48,279 bases of DNA from an uncultured Candidatus Saccharibacteria bacterium (lineage in GTDB: Bacteria > Patescibacteriota > Saccharimonadia > Saccharimonadales > Saccharimonadaceae), in NCBI GenBank assembly GCA_947166895.1, contig CAMVFY010000004.1:1-48279 (forward strand), given 5' to 3'. Of this stretch, positions 25,417 to 34,275 are shown one piece after another. The notes below the pieces were generated by a model. It saw only the letters and a program-made list of their open reading frames with translations. It did not search any database and was not told the DNA's origin. Made by a program: the position numbers and the translations under genes. Each line of letters opens with the position of its first letter. The first letter of the stretch is position 1.

Positions 25417-25445
25417 AAATAGTAGGGCATTACACCCTACTATTT
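25417..25445. promoter_or_regulatory. Intercistronic hairpin between the antiporter and aguA
   Basis: A perfect 11-bp stem, AAATAGTAGGG with CCCTACTATTT, has a 7-base loop and no T-run on the minus strand. It may stabilise or cut the mRNA, or act as a partial terminator that sets the aguA level. Confidence 0.6.
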
Positions 25446-25464
25446 ATTATAAACTATTTGCGCC

Positions 25465-26916
25465 TTAAGCTCTAGCTTTTCTAGCTAATTTCTTACGCTT
25501 ATCCTTCTGGACCATCCTACAAACCATCACTTCACCGATTACTATACACACCGCCGAGCTTATTAGCAAAGTAGCATTATCAGCAATCGCTTCTATACTG
25601 AACTCTGGAATCCAAGTAAAGAACAATGATACGAATAACAGCAACAATGGCACAATACCCATCAGCCATCGCATCACCGGACCGACTTTAATCCAGTAGC
25701 CATTTTGAACTTGTTTGCCTTTTTTGTGCAACTTGATAAATGCTGCAAACATCGGAATATAAGACAAAAGTAGACATACAAGCGACAAATCAAAGAACGC
25801 CCAGAACATATTTTGACCATCTTCCCACTCCGGGAAACAATACGCCAAAATAATACCAGCCACCGCTAAAATCGTAGCTACTACGCCAGTCCATACGCCC
25901 ACCATATAAGGCACGCCATCTTTATTGCGCTTCTTCCAAGATTTCGGGAACATCCCATCTTCTGCTGCGTAAGCGATTACCGAATATACACCAAAGTTCC
26001 AAGACGACACATTTGAAATCAAAGTTAAGATAAACAACCCGCCCACTACGATTGTCACCGCCTGGATAGCCGCTTCGGTAAATCCAGCGTTTGCCATCAG
26101 CACATTGTATGAATCAAGAAAACCTGTGTTTGTCTGAATCTCTTCAAACGGAGTCCCGACACCCATACCAAATGAAGGCAAGATGTAGAAGATAGCGATC
26201 AAAATCCCGCCAAGAATGATTGCTTTCGGGATTTGTTTCTTAGGTTTATCCATATCATCATAAAATGTACCGACCACCTCAAAGCCAAGCATGTTAAAAA
26301 TAATAAGTGACACAAAGGATAGCCCCGCCCAATCAATCCCACCATCGGCTGACGCCAAAGGCACAAAATCGTGCCAAGACTCGATTGGATTAGCCGTACC
26401 TTTTGTAAACAACACATAAAACCCAAGAAAACCAATGCTAGCTAAAATCAAAATTTTTATTATTGCACCAATATTTGATACCCAGTCCGACTGAGAAATC
26501 CTAAGCATACCTAGTACAGTCACCAGTACGATATACCCCACCTGCAAAGCCAGCACCATCCAGAGTTCCATCTCGATGCCAAACATTTGCATTATCATAG
26601 TGGTAATAAGGTCGGCCAGCGACGCAATCCAAAGCGGATAGTTCACCCAGTAAAACCAAGCTACGCGCGAAGCCCACTTTTTCCCAAAGGCTTTTTTAAT
26701 CCAAGTATACATCCCGCCTTCAGATGGATACTGGGTGCCAAGCTCGGCGCTAATTAGCGCATACGGCACAAAGAAGCCGATTAGCATAATCGCCCACCAG
26801 ACATACATCGAATTTCCGATGGCTGCTGTTGGTGCTACGGCATCTCCAACCAAAATTATACAAACTGTCGCGAGCACTGCCGAAAACAGTCTGAACTTAT
26901 ATTTTTTCTTTGGCAT
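25465..26916 (-). CDS. APC-family amino acid/polyamine antiporter, probably agmatine-putrescine exchanger
   Basis: 483 aa with about 12 membrane segments and a basic C-terminal tail. The family opening is present: KFRLFSAVLATVCII, VWWAIMLIGFFVPYALI, then SEGGMYTWIKKAFG, which matches the conserved helix 2/3 loop of APC transporters. The agmatine specificity is inferred from position: its gene starts one base inside the carbamoyltransferase stop and is followed by agmatine deiminase. In known agmatine operons (aguD in lactic bacteria) this slot holds the agmatine/putrescine exchanger. A general amino acid exchanger remains possible. Confidence 0.88.
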   Translation of the reverse strand: MPKKKYKFRLFSAVLATVCIILVGDAVAPTAAIGNSMYVWWAIMLIGFFVPYALISAELGTQYPSEGGMYTWIKKAFGKKWASRVAWFYWVNYPLWIASLADLITTMIMQMFGIEMELWMVLALQVGYIVLVTVLGMLRISQSDWVSNIGAIIKILILASIGFLGFYVLFTKGTANPIESWHDFVPLASADGGIDWAGLSFVSLIIFNMLGFEVVGTFYDDMDKPKKQIPKAIILGGILIAIFYILPSFGMGVGTPFEEIQTNTGFLDSYNVLMANAGFTEAAIQAVTIVVGGLFILTLISNVSSWNFGVYSVIAYAAEDGMFPKSWKKRNKDGVPYMVGVWTGVVATILAVAGIILAYCFPEWEDGQNMFWAFFDLSLVCLLLSYIPMFAAFIKLHKKGKQVQNGYWIKVGPVMRWLMGIVPLLLLFVSLFFTWIPEFSIEAIADNATLLISSAVCIVIGEVMVCRMVQKDKRKKLARKARA

Positions 26917-27935
26917 TATTTAGCCTCCTTTTGTTGCTTTATGTAATCGAGCGCAGCTTGCGCAACTCGACCAAAATATAATACCAGCCCTCTCTGGGCG
27001 GTTAGACGGTTTTCTGCCTCGTCCCATGCCACCGAATTCGGACCGTCTAGCACCGAATCAGTTACTTCTTCGTTACGGTTAGCTGGCAAACAGTGCATGA
27101 ACTTACAGTCTGGATTTTCGGTCGCCTTCATCATCTCATCATTCACTTGATATTTCGGGTAAAAATCTTTCATATATTCTTCTTTCGGTGTTTCCTTATC
27201 ATATAATCCATACCAAACATCAGTGTAAATGAAGTTGGCCCCTTTCAAACAATCTGGATTATCCGTCCACTCACATGAACCACCGTACTTCAAAGCGTTT
27301 CTCCTGCCTATTTCTAGCCATTCATCCGTAATTCTGTGATTGTCCGGACCGTAGTGTATAAAATTAAAACCTAGCTTAGTTGTTATATCGCACAAAGTAT
27401 TGCAAACTTGCGTTGCATCACCAACAAAGATAAACTTAAGTTCATTGGGCCTTTTACCGGTTGGCCAATGGTCAAAGACCGTAATCATATCTCCAACCCC
27501 CTGAGTAGGATGCACGCGATCACTCATACCGTTAATCACCGGAACATTAGCATATTTGGCTAAAGCCTCAATCGACTCATGTCGGTCGACTCTTGACATA
27601 ATCATGTCACACATTCTGCCTAGCACTACAGCAGTATCTTCTATTGTCTCGTGCGCCCCAAGCTGGATTGCACCCGGAGCTAAATTAATCGCATGACCAC
27701 CCAGCTGCACCATCGCCGTCTCAAATGAAACCCGCGTTCGAGTAGATTTTTGTTCAAACAGCATCGCTAAAGTCTTATGAAACAACAAATTTAAATATCC
27801 ACCACCTTTAATATATTCCCTTACCACTCGCGACACTTTTATAATGTCAATTATCTCCGACTGATCAAAATCTACCGTGTCAATAAAATCTTTTTTGGTT
27901 GGCACTTGATGCCCTAAAGTGTACAACTTATCCAT
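26916..27935 (-). CDS. ptcA: Putrescine carbamoyltransferase
   Basis: Phosphorolyses carbamoylputrescine to putrescine and carbamoyl phosphate. 339 aa. The carbamoyl-phosphate site is FEQKSTRTRVSFE, then LAPGAIQLGAHETIEDTA, HPTQGVGD, FVGDATQVC and MHCLPANRNEEVTD. The LAPGAIQLG and DVWYGLYDKE stretches and the C-terminal extension fit putrescine rather than ornithine enzymes, and ArcB is present separately. It is the first gene of the agmatine unit and overlaps the antiporter gene by one base (TAATG). It is often called aguB in operons of this kind. Confidence 0.92.
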   Translation of the reverse strand: MDKLYTLGHQVPTKKDFIDTVDFDQSEIIDIIKVSRVVREYIKGGGYLNLLFHKTLAMLFEQKSTRTRVSFETAMVQLGGHAINLAPGAIQLGAHETIEDTAVVLGRMCDMIMSRVDRHESIEALAKYANVPVINGMSDRVHPTQGVGDMITVFDHWPTGKRPNELKFIFVGDATQVCNTLCDITTKLGFNFIHYGPDNHRITDEWLEIGRRNALKYGGSCEWTDNPDCLKGANFIYTDVWYGLYDKETPKEEYMKDFYPKYQVNDEMMKATENPDCKFMHCLPANRNEEVTDSVLDGPNSVAWDEAENRLTAQRGLVLYFGRVAQAALDYIKQQKEAK

Positions 27936-27942
27936 AAGCTTT

Positions 27943-27951
27943 ATTATACCA
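27943..27951 (-). promoter_or_regulatory. Leaderless promoter of the agmatine operon
   Basis: The minus strand reads TGGTATAAT seven bases before ATG, immediately after the arcD terminator. The agmatine genes therefore form their own unit. Confidence 0.8.
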
Positions 27952-27952
27952 C

Positions 27953-27981
27953 AAAAAATAGCCCCGCGGGGCTATTTTTTT
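27953..27981. terminator. Palindromic terminator of the arginine deiminase operon
   Basis: AAAAAATAGCCCC followed by GC and GGGGCTATTTTTT, with T or A runs on both sides. It lies just past the arcD stop on the minus strand. Confidence 0.92.
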
Positions 27982-27990
27982 GCTGTTGCA

Positions 27991-29748
27991 CTACAGCGAG
28001 AACAGACAAAGCACTACGATATTAATTACCGCAATACATGCTACCACTCTGATTCCCCACTTAAACCAAGTCGAATACTCAACCTTAGCCAGTGCAAGAC
28101 CAGCCATAATTGCACCACAAGTTGGTGTAATGAGATTTACCAAACCGTTAGCTGATACAATCGTCATAGCTGCTACGTTGGTGCTGTAACCAAGATTTGC
28201 AGCCACCGGCGCGATAATCGGTGTCGACAAAGTCGCGAGGCCAGATGAAGATGGCACCAGTACCGACAGCACAATGTGCAAAATATAGTTAAGTGGTACG
28301 AACGCCATTTCCGGCAATGTCGCTAGGAAATTCGACGCGTTATAGATAATGTAGTTATCAAGCGAAGTCTCAGCCATTAGTACCGATGCTCCACGTGCTA
28401 CCGCAATCACCAATACTACGCCGATCATATCGTCTGCACCATCAACGAAGGCATCTACGAACCCGTGTTCACCTTGGCGGTTGATAATCGAAATGAGTAT
28501 CGCTGCGAGTAGGAACCACAATGCCGATTCAAAGAACCACCACTCACCTAGAGGCGCACCAGTCAACCACCCTGTCCATGATACGAAGAATTCAATTCCA
28601 AAGTCTTCCCAAGGAATAAACCCTACAATCATTACAAGGAAGGTCAAGCCAAATATAATTAGCGAAGCAATTTGTTTACCTGTTAGTTTTTCAATTTCGT
28701 CTTTGTTTTCCAAATACTTTGCGTATTTCTTTTCAGCTACCGCCTGTTCGCGAAGACTTAAGAATGTTGACCCTTTATCACGTTGCACCTTTTTTGCATA
28801 TCTCACCACAAAGAACGCTGCAATTGCCAAAGTTGTAAGCCATAGCACCACTGCTATCAAAATGATTGTGCCCTGGTTAAACTCAATTCCAGCATCCTTC
28901 ATCGCTGATATAGCAACACCGGTCGCAAATGGGTTGATTGTGGAACCTAGCACGCCTGCGCCCGAACCAAGTAGGATAGTTGCCACACCGACAAGCGGAT
29001 CCATCCCTGCCGCGAACATAGTCGCCGCAATCAGTACATAAAACCCGACGCTTTCCTCCAGGAACCCGTAAGTCGTACCGAGTATCGAGAAGATAAACAT
29101 GAGAAGCAGTATCAATAAATATTCCTTGCCATTCATCTTCTTGACTAAAATCTTGATCCCAGTTTCCAAAGCCTTGGTCTTTGCCATTACCGCTAGGAAG
29201 CCGCCGAGCACCATCACAAAGATACAGACGTCAATTGCGTTTTCAAACCCAAGAATCGGGGCCATCAAAACTTGATAGAGTTTTGCGCCAGCGACACCAG
29301 AGCCGTCTACGATTACACAGCCTTCCTCGCCATTAACCTCTTCACAAGCTTCCTTAGTATCGAAAACCTCGTCCGAATCCAACAAGTTTTCACCGATTGG
29401 CATCACCTCACCGCCTTCTTCGGGTGCATTTATGGCTTCGGGTGCAACCGGCTCAGCCTGACCAGGAAGTTCAGCTGGAACTTCATCGCCGACCTCGGGA
29501 GTAAAAGTTTCTCCGTTCGGCAAAACATCAGGCGCCTCTTTTACGCCTTCCGCCGGCACTTCACCTTCCCACTCACCAGGGCCAACTTCCACGCTTGGAA
29601 CTTCATCATCAAGCGGTGCCGCCATGTATTTGGCTTTCGGCAACACATGCGACAAAATACCAAGCAAGATAATTAGAATCATGATAATCGAATATGCTGA
29701 GAGCATTGCACGACTGCGTCTCTTGCTTCGATTCTTCTTTCTAAACAT
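27991..29748 (-). CDS. arcD: YfcC-family arginine/ornithine antiporter (ArcD type)
   Basis: 585 aa membrane carrier with about 12-13 membrane segments. YfcC features are MVLGGFLAVMAKTKALETGI, GTTYGFLEESVGFY, GVLGSTINPFATGVA and, near the end, VPSSSGLATLSTPIIAPVA. Placement right after arcA points to arginine uptake in exchange for ornithine, as with ArcD of streptococci. An unusual stretch at about 40-165, after the first membrane helix, is rich in Glu, Pro and Val with two Cys and presumably lies outside the cell. The start has GAGG eight bases upstream. Confidence 0.9.
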   Translation of the reverse strand: MFRKKNRSKRRSRAMLSAYSIIMILIILLGILSHVLPKAKYMAAPLDDEVPSVEVGPGEWEGEVPAEGVKEAPDVLPNGETFTPEVGDEVPAELPGQAEPVAPEAINAPEEGGEVMPIGENLLDSDEVFDTKEACEEVNGEEGCVIVDGSGVAGAKLYQVLMAPILGFENAIDVCIFVMVLGGFLAVMAKTKALETGIKILVKKMNGKEYLLILLLMFIFSILGTTYGFLEESVGFYVLIAATMFAAGMDPLVGVATILLGSGAGVLGSTINPFATGVAISAMKDAGIEFNQGTIILIAVVLWLTTLAIAAFFVVRYAKKVQRDKGSTFLSLREQAVAEKKYAKYLENKDEIEKLTGKQIASLIIFGLTFLVMIVGFIPWEDFGIEFFVSWTGWLTGAPLGEWWFFESALWFLLAAILISIINRQGEHGFVDAFVDGADDMIGVVLVIAVARGASVLMAETSLDNYIIYNASNFLATLPEMAFVPLNYILHIVLSVLVPSSSGLATLSTPIIAPVAANLGYSTNVAAMTIVSANGLVNLITPTCGAIMAGLALAKVEYSTWFKWGIRVVACIAVINIVVLCLFSL

Positions 29749-29800
29749 TTGTTTTCCTCTTTAAGTTGATATTATCCCCCTAGTGATGTCTAATCGCTAC

Positions 29801-31030
29801 CTATTCCTCCTCTCTGACTAATGCCATCGTCATACAGTGCGTCCCACCACGTCCACGTGACAATTCTGAACTCGGGATTTCGATTACCCTGATACCATGT
29901 TTTCTAAGCGCCTCGTTTGTAACGAAATTTCTATCATACGCCGTTACTACACCCGGCTTGATACAGAATAAGTTCACACCGTCGCTCCACTGTTCACGTT
30001 CGGCGTCAATCCTTCGGCCATTACCGCATTTAATCAGCTCCACCTTATTCAGATGTAAATATTTCTCCAGCACCTTCTGCAAACTTTGGTGAATTTCAAC
30101 AATGTCGAGCTCTCCGCCAGCCCCCTTCGTAATCTCGTAAATCGTCGAAATATCCATAATCGCATCCTGTACTGCAAACTTATCTACATCTACTCGCGTC
30201 ATCACCGTATCAAGATGCATAAAACTGCGTTCGTCCGGAATATCAACTGCCAGCACATATTTAAAGGTGTTTTTCTTGTCTTTAAACAGGTTTCTCGCAA
30301 AATCCGCAATCGCATCCGGTTCTGTCCTTTGCGAAATACCAATTGCAATTACTTCCTTCGACAAAACCATAATGTCGCCACCTTCAATCGAATACGGCTC
30401 CGTGCGATCATAATATAGTTTCGTATCAGTATAGAATGGGTGGTACTTAAACACATAATCAAAGAACATCGACTCGCGGTTACGCGTCGGCGCCCACATT
30501 CTATGCAACGTTGCGCCATAACCAATCGTAGAAATCGGATCTCTCGGACAGTAAATATTCGGGATTGGGTCTAATATCATTTTACCAATATCACGCGTCG
30601 CATAAAATCCCGAAACATTTCGGAGCTTCTTTAACTCGGTAATATCCGTACCCGCAATACATTTTTTTACCAAATCACGGTTGTCTTTGAAACTATTTAA
30701 GAATTCAAAACAATGTTTAGCTAGTTTCGCCGATGTCACTCCAGCCTCAGCGATAAACTGCTCAATGAATTTCTTTCGCACAGTCCTGCCACCGGCGTCT
30801 AAAGCCTCTGCGATTAAGTCCGTCACATAAACCACTTCGACACCTTCTGCTCTCAAAGCATTTGCAAAAGCGTCATGCTCTTGCTGTGCTACTTTGAGAT
30901 ACGGAATCTCATCAAACAGCAACCGACTAAGTGAATTCGGCGTCAAGTTCAAAAACTCTTCCCCTGGCCGGTGTAGCAACACCTTCTTCACAGGCGCAAT
31001 TTCGCTGAAATTGCAAATTGTACTTCGCAT
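29801..31030 (-). CDS. arcA: Arginine deiminase
   Basis: Converts arginine to citrulline and ammonia. 409 aa, normal length. Signatures are VLLHRPGEEFLNLTP, LLFDEIPYL, AQQEHDAFA, CPRDPISTIG with RDP, YSIEGGDIMVLS and the catalytic Cys399 in GRGGTHCMTMALVREE. It starts within the arcB stop (TAATG) and ends with TAG. In mammal-associated Saccharibacteria this pathway is known to yield ATP and ammonia and to help both epibiont and host. Confidence 0.97.
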   Translation of the reverse strand: MRSTICNFSEIAPVKKVLLHRPGEEFLNLTPNSLSRLLFDEIPYLKVAQQEHDAFANALRAEGVEVVYVTDLIAEALDAGGRTVRKKFIEQFIAEAGVTSAKLAKHCFEFLNSFKDNRDLVKKCIAGTDITELKKLRNVSGFYATRDIGKMILDPIPNIYCPRDPISTIGYGATLHRMWAPTRNRESMFFDYVFKYHPFYTDTKLYYDRTEPYSIEGGDIMVLSKEVIAIGISQRTEPDAIADFARNLFKDKKNTFKYVLAVDIPDERSFMHLDTVMTRVDVDKFAVQDAIMDISTIYEITKGAGGELDIVEIHQSLQKVLEKYLHLNKVELIKCGNGRRIDAEREQWSDGVNLFCIKPGVVTAYDRNFVTNEALRKHGIRVIEIPSSELSRGRGGTHCMTMALVREEE

Positions 31031-32031
31031 TATTTTTCTCTCCTTTCATAGAGCGTTAAAAACATTACTGCTTTAATAGTATGCATCCGGTTTTCCGCCT
31101 CATCAAACACAATCGAACGTTCCGATTCAAACACTTCGTTAGTCACTTCCATTTCCGAAAGCCCAAATTTTTCATGAACATCTCGTGCCACTGATGTATT
31201 TAGATCGTGGAATGATGGCAACGCATGCAAAAACACCGCGCCCGGCTTCGCCCGATTCATCATCTCCATATTCACCTGGTATGGTTTCAGCTGTTCAATT
31301 CTTTCGCCCCATTTTTCCTTATCCTCGCCCATCGACAACCACACATCGGCATAAATTGCATCCGCTGTATCGTCTAGCGCATGAAGGTCACTTGTCACCG
31401 TAATAGTGCAACCATTCTTCTTTGCGATTTCCCGACATTTTTCCACCAACTCATCTGCTGGCCTCAATTCTTCCGGCCCGCAAGCAATAAAGTTTACACC
31501 CATTTTCGCGCTCATTGCCATTAAAGAATTTGCCACATTATTCCTCGCATCTCCCACGAACGCCAAAGTTAACCCTTTCAAATTCCCCAAATGCTCTTCC
31601 ATCGTCATGAAGTCCGCTAGCACCTGAGTTGGGTGACATTCATCGGTAAGACCATTCCAAACCGGCACATCAGCATATTTTGCCAAATCCTCTACAATTT
31701 TCTGATCAAATCCGCGGTACTCAATTCCATCATAAAATCTCGCGAGCACCCGCGCCGTATCTGCAATCGACTCCTTGTGCCCCATCTGTGAACCTGTCGG
31801 ATCAAGGTAAGTTACCCCCATACCGAGGTCATACCCGGCCACCTCAAACGAACATCTAGTTCGTGTCGACGTTTTCTCAAACAAAATCGCAATGTTTTTA
31901 TCCGGAAAAAACTTATGGCTTCTTCCCTCATGTTTTAATTCTTTGAATTTTTTTGCCGTTGCCAACATATAACGAAGCTCGTCTTCGCTAAAGTCTAAGA
32001 TTTTTAAAAAGTCTCTTCCGTAAAAATCCAT
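31030..32031 (-). CDS. arcB: Ornithine carbamoyltransferase, catabolic, with an altered HCLP motif
   Basis: Phosphorolyses citrulline to ornithine and carbamoyl phosphate. 333 aa. FEKTSTRTRCSFEVAG binds carbamoyl phosphate, DPTGSQMGHKESIADTA, HPTQVLADF and AFVGDARNNVANSL are clear. The ornithine-site motif usually reads HCLP, but here it is HALPSFHD: the codon is GCG (Ala), seen directly near 31220-31235. The putrescine enzyme next door keeps HCLP. The rest of the site looks intact, so the enzyme is probably active with changed kinetics. Start with GGGTGA upstream. One-base overlap with arcA. Confidence 0.95.
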   Translation of the reverse strand: MDFYGRDFLKILDFSEDELRYMLATAKKFKELKHEGRSHKFFPDKNIAILFEKTSTRTRCSFEVAGYDLGMGVTYLDPTGSQMGHKESIADTARVLARFYDGIEYRGFDQKIVEDLAKYADVPVWNGLTDECHPTQVLADFMTMEEHLGNLKGLTLAFVGDARNNVANSLMAMSAKMGVNFIACGPEELRPADELVEKCREIAKKNGCTITVTSDLHALDDTADAIYADVWLSMGEDKEKWGERIEQLKPYQVNMEMMNRAKPGAVFLHALPSFHDLNTSVARDVHEKFGLSEMEVTNEVFESERSIVFDEAENRMHTIKAVMFLTLYERREK

Positions 32032-32095
32032 TGTATCACCCTTTTTACTTAAGTCTATTGTAGCTTAAAATAACTTTAAGCGCAAGCTTTTTGCT

Positions 32096-33031
32096 TTACC
32101 TAACAATCGTTCCCGCCTTACCTTTTAGAGCCGCTTCCACATTTTCGATATCCGTAATTATTCCCGTTCCGCCTTTTTTTGCAAACGCCACCGCTGCTTC
32201 AACTTTTGGCAGCATCGAACCGGCTTTAAAATATCCATATTTTTTTAGCCTTGTCATTTCAGTCGCCGACACCTCACCCAAAGCTTCTTGTTCATTAGTT
32301 CCAAAATTCAAATACACATTTGGCACCGCCGTCACCGACACGAATATATCCGCCTTCGTTAGCTCCGCCAATTTTTCGGCCGCAAAATCTTTATCGATCA
32401 CTGCGTCAATGCCCTTTAAGCGTTTCAATACTCGCGTCCGATAAACCGGAATCCCACCACCCCCGGCTGCGATTACGATCACCCCGTCCTTCACCAGTTC
32501 CAAAATCGCCTTCTTCTCCACAATATCAATCGGTTTTGGTGATGCTACCACTCTTCGCCACCCCCGCCCAGCATCTTCCTTTACCGTCCAGCCCTTCACT
32601 AATGCCATTTTTTTAGCTTCTTTTTCGGTATAAAATTGCCCGATTGGCTTGGTCGGATTTTTAAACGCCGCATCTGCCTTATCTACTACTACCTGAGAAA
32701 CCACCGTCACCACCTTCGCATTCCGACCTTTTTTCAAAAATGCGTTATTTATCGCCTGAGTCAACCAATAACCAATTTGTCCTTGGCTCATCGCTACCGC
32801 TGTTTCAAGTGGCATCGCTGGAGCTTTCTCAGTACCAGCCGACTCCTCGTGGATCAAAATATTTCCTACTTGCGGTCCATTGCCATGCGCGATAATAATC
32901 TCGTATTTATCCGCTAGTTTCGCTACAATCTCCCCCACTTCCATCGCAATTGCTTTCTGTGCTTCCGCCGTTGCTTCGCCATTTTTTTGTAAAGCATTAC
33001 CGCCTAGCGCTAATACCACCCTTTTTTTCAT
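32096..33031 (-). CDS. arcC: Carbamate kinase
   Basis: Turns carbamoyl phosphate and ADP into ATP, carbon dioxide and ammonia. 311 aa. LALGGNALQKNGE at the start, AHGNGPQVGNIL, AAGGGGIPV and DIFVSVTAVPNVYLNFG are family signatures. It is the only carbamate kinase in the window, so it can serve both the arginine and agmatine routes. Its start overlaps the pgi stop by one base (TAATG). The 64-bp gap to arcB has an AT-rich hairpin (GCTTAAA/TTTAAGC on the minus strand). Confidence 0.96.
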   Translation of the reverse strand: MKKRVVLALGGNALQKNGEATAEAQKAIAMEVGEIVAKLADKYEIIIAHGNGPQVGNILIHEESAGTEKAPAMPLETAVAMSQGQIGYWLTQAINNAFLKKGRNAKVVTVVSQVVVDKADAAFKNPTKPIGQFYTEKEAKKMALVKGWTVKEDAGRGWRRVVASPKPIDIVEKKAILELVKDGVIVIAAGGGGIPVYRTRVLKRLKGIDAVIDKDFAAEKLAELTKADIFVSVTAVPNVYLNFGTNEQEALGEVSATEMTRLKKYGYFKAGSMLPKVEAAVAFAKKGGTGIITDIENVEAALKGKAGTIVR

Positions 33032-34164
33032 TATTTTTCTCCCATTAATTTTTTGAGCTCATTCTTATAAGCTTCTACGCCCGGTTGGTCAAACGGGTTC
33101 ACACCAAACATTTTCGCCGAAATCGCACACGTTAGCTCAAAGAAATACACCAGCTCCCCAAACCCCTTCTCATCGTAACTAGATGGCGTAATCGTAAGTA
33201 CCGGAATCCCCCCTTGCATATGAGCGATTTTTACCGCTTGCACCACCTTAGCATTCATCTCGTCAGTTGGATAATCAATAATCGTTTCAAACAGATTCCG
33301 CCTTCCGTCCTGCATGAATTGGCCCATCGAATGTAAGTCTGTCGAATAAATCACCGCCGCCGGGAAAATCCCTTGCTTATTTTTACCTTCCGACTCTCCA
33401 AATAACTGTTTCAACCACTCATTAAAAAACATTGTCGCCGGCTCAAAACTCGCAAACACTTCCGTATCATAACCCTTTGTGCCTAAGCTATGCCGCATCG
33501 TCGCATACTCTACCGCCGGCCGCACCGCCGACTCTACCGCTTCCGCTGCTCCTTCCAGTAGTTTGTCAATATCGACTCCAGCCACCGCCATCGGAAGTAG
33601 CCCCACCGCCGTCAACACCGAGTATCGGCCACCGATGTTATCCGGCACAACAAATCTAGCATAGCCATTTCTTACAGCCTCATCATGCAAAGTCCCCACC
33701 TTCGCATCCGTCGTCGCATAGATCCGACTTTTCCCTTCTTCCTCACCATATTTTTCAAACAATTTTTTCTTAAAAGCCTCAAAAGCTATCGCCGGCTCCA
33801 AAGTCGTCCCAGATTTTGATATCACATTAATCGAAAAATCTGCATCCCCCACCTCACTTAAAGCTCGTTCAAGCTCTCTCCGGCTCAACGAATTCCCGGC
33901 GTAGATAATCTTTGTCCCAGATTTAGGCCTCAAAGCCTCGATAATAGCTCGATGCCCCAAATACGACCCGCCAATTCCAATACATACTAAGTATTCGCTC
34001 TCTTCCTGAATTTTCTGTGCCGCCTCTTTAATCCTCGCGAACTCCCCCATATCATATCTACGCGGCAAATTCAACCATCCACTCATCTTGTCCCGAGCTA
34101 TTTCCTTCAAAATCCCCTCGGCTCGTTTTTCGTCAATCTCAATCTTAAAATTGGTCGCTATCAT
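33031..34164 (-). CDS. pgi: Glucose-6-phosphate isomerase, short form
   Basis: Second step of glycolysis. CIGIGGSYLGHRAIIEAL, the sugar-phosphate site SKSGTTLEPAIAF, DNIGGRYSVLTAVG and FGVNPFDQPGVEAYK are typical. At 377 aa it is clearly shorter than the 440-450 aa Firmicutes enzymes, with a reduced N-terminal region. It starts after a true Shine-Dalgarno (GGAGGT) and a -10 box 21 bases upstream. It is the first gene of the pgi-arcC-arcB-arcA-arcD unit, so glucose and arginine use may be expressed together. Confidence 0.94.
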   Translation of the reverse strand: MIATNFKIEIDEKRAEGILKEIARDKMSGWLNLPRRYDMGEFARIKEAAQKIQEESEYLVCIGIGGSYLGHRAIIEALRPKSGTKIIYAGNSLSRRELERALSEVGDADFSINVISKSGTTLEPAIAFEAFKKKLFEKYGEEEGKSRIYATTDAKVGTLHDEAVRNGYARFVVPDNIGGRYSVLTAVGLLPMAVAGVDIDKLLEGAAEAVESAVRPAVEYATMRHSLGTKGYDTEVFASFEPATMFFNEWLKQLFGESEGKNKQGIFPAAVIYSTDLHSMGQFMQDGRRNLFETIIDYPTDEMNAKVVQAVKIAHMQGGIPVLTITPSSYDEKGFGELVYFFELTCAISAKMFGVNPFDQPGVEAYKNELKKLMGEK

Positions 34165-34185
34165 GTTACCTCCAACTATATCTCT

Positions 34186-34194
34186 ATTATATCA
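34186..34194 (-). promoter_or_regulatory. Promoter of the pgi-arc operon
   Basis: The minus strand reads TGATATAAT, with a leader of about 15 bases carrying GGAGGT. It is divergent from the small gene at 34276. Confidence 0.75.
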
Positions 34195-34234
34195 AATAAA
34201 AATCATTTAGCCTCTTGTGTTTTTTCAAAATGTA

Positions 34235-34243
34235 TGGTATAAT
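34235..34243 (+). promoter_or_regulatory. Promoter of the small orphan gene at 34276
   Basis: TGGTATAAT is followed by a leader of about 26 bases with AGGGGGAT at 34262-34269, seven bases or so before ATG. Confidence 0.7.
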
Positions 34244-34275
34244 AGTAATAGAACTGATTCTAGGGGGATACACGT

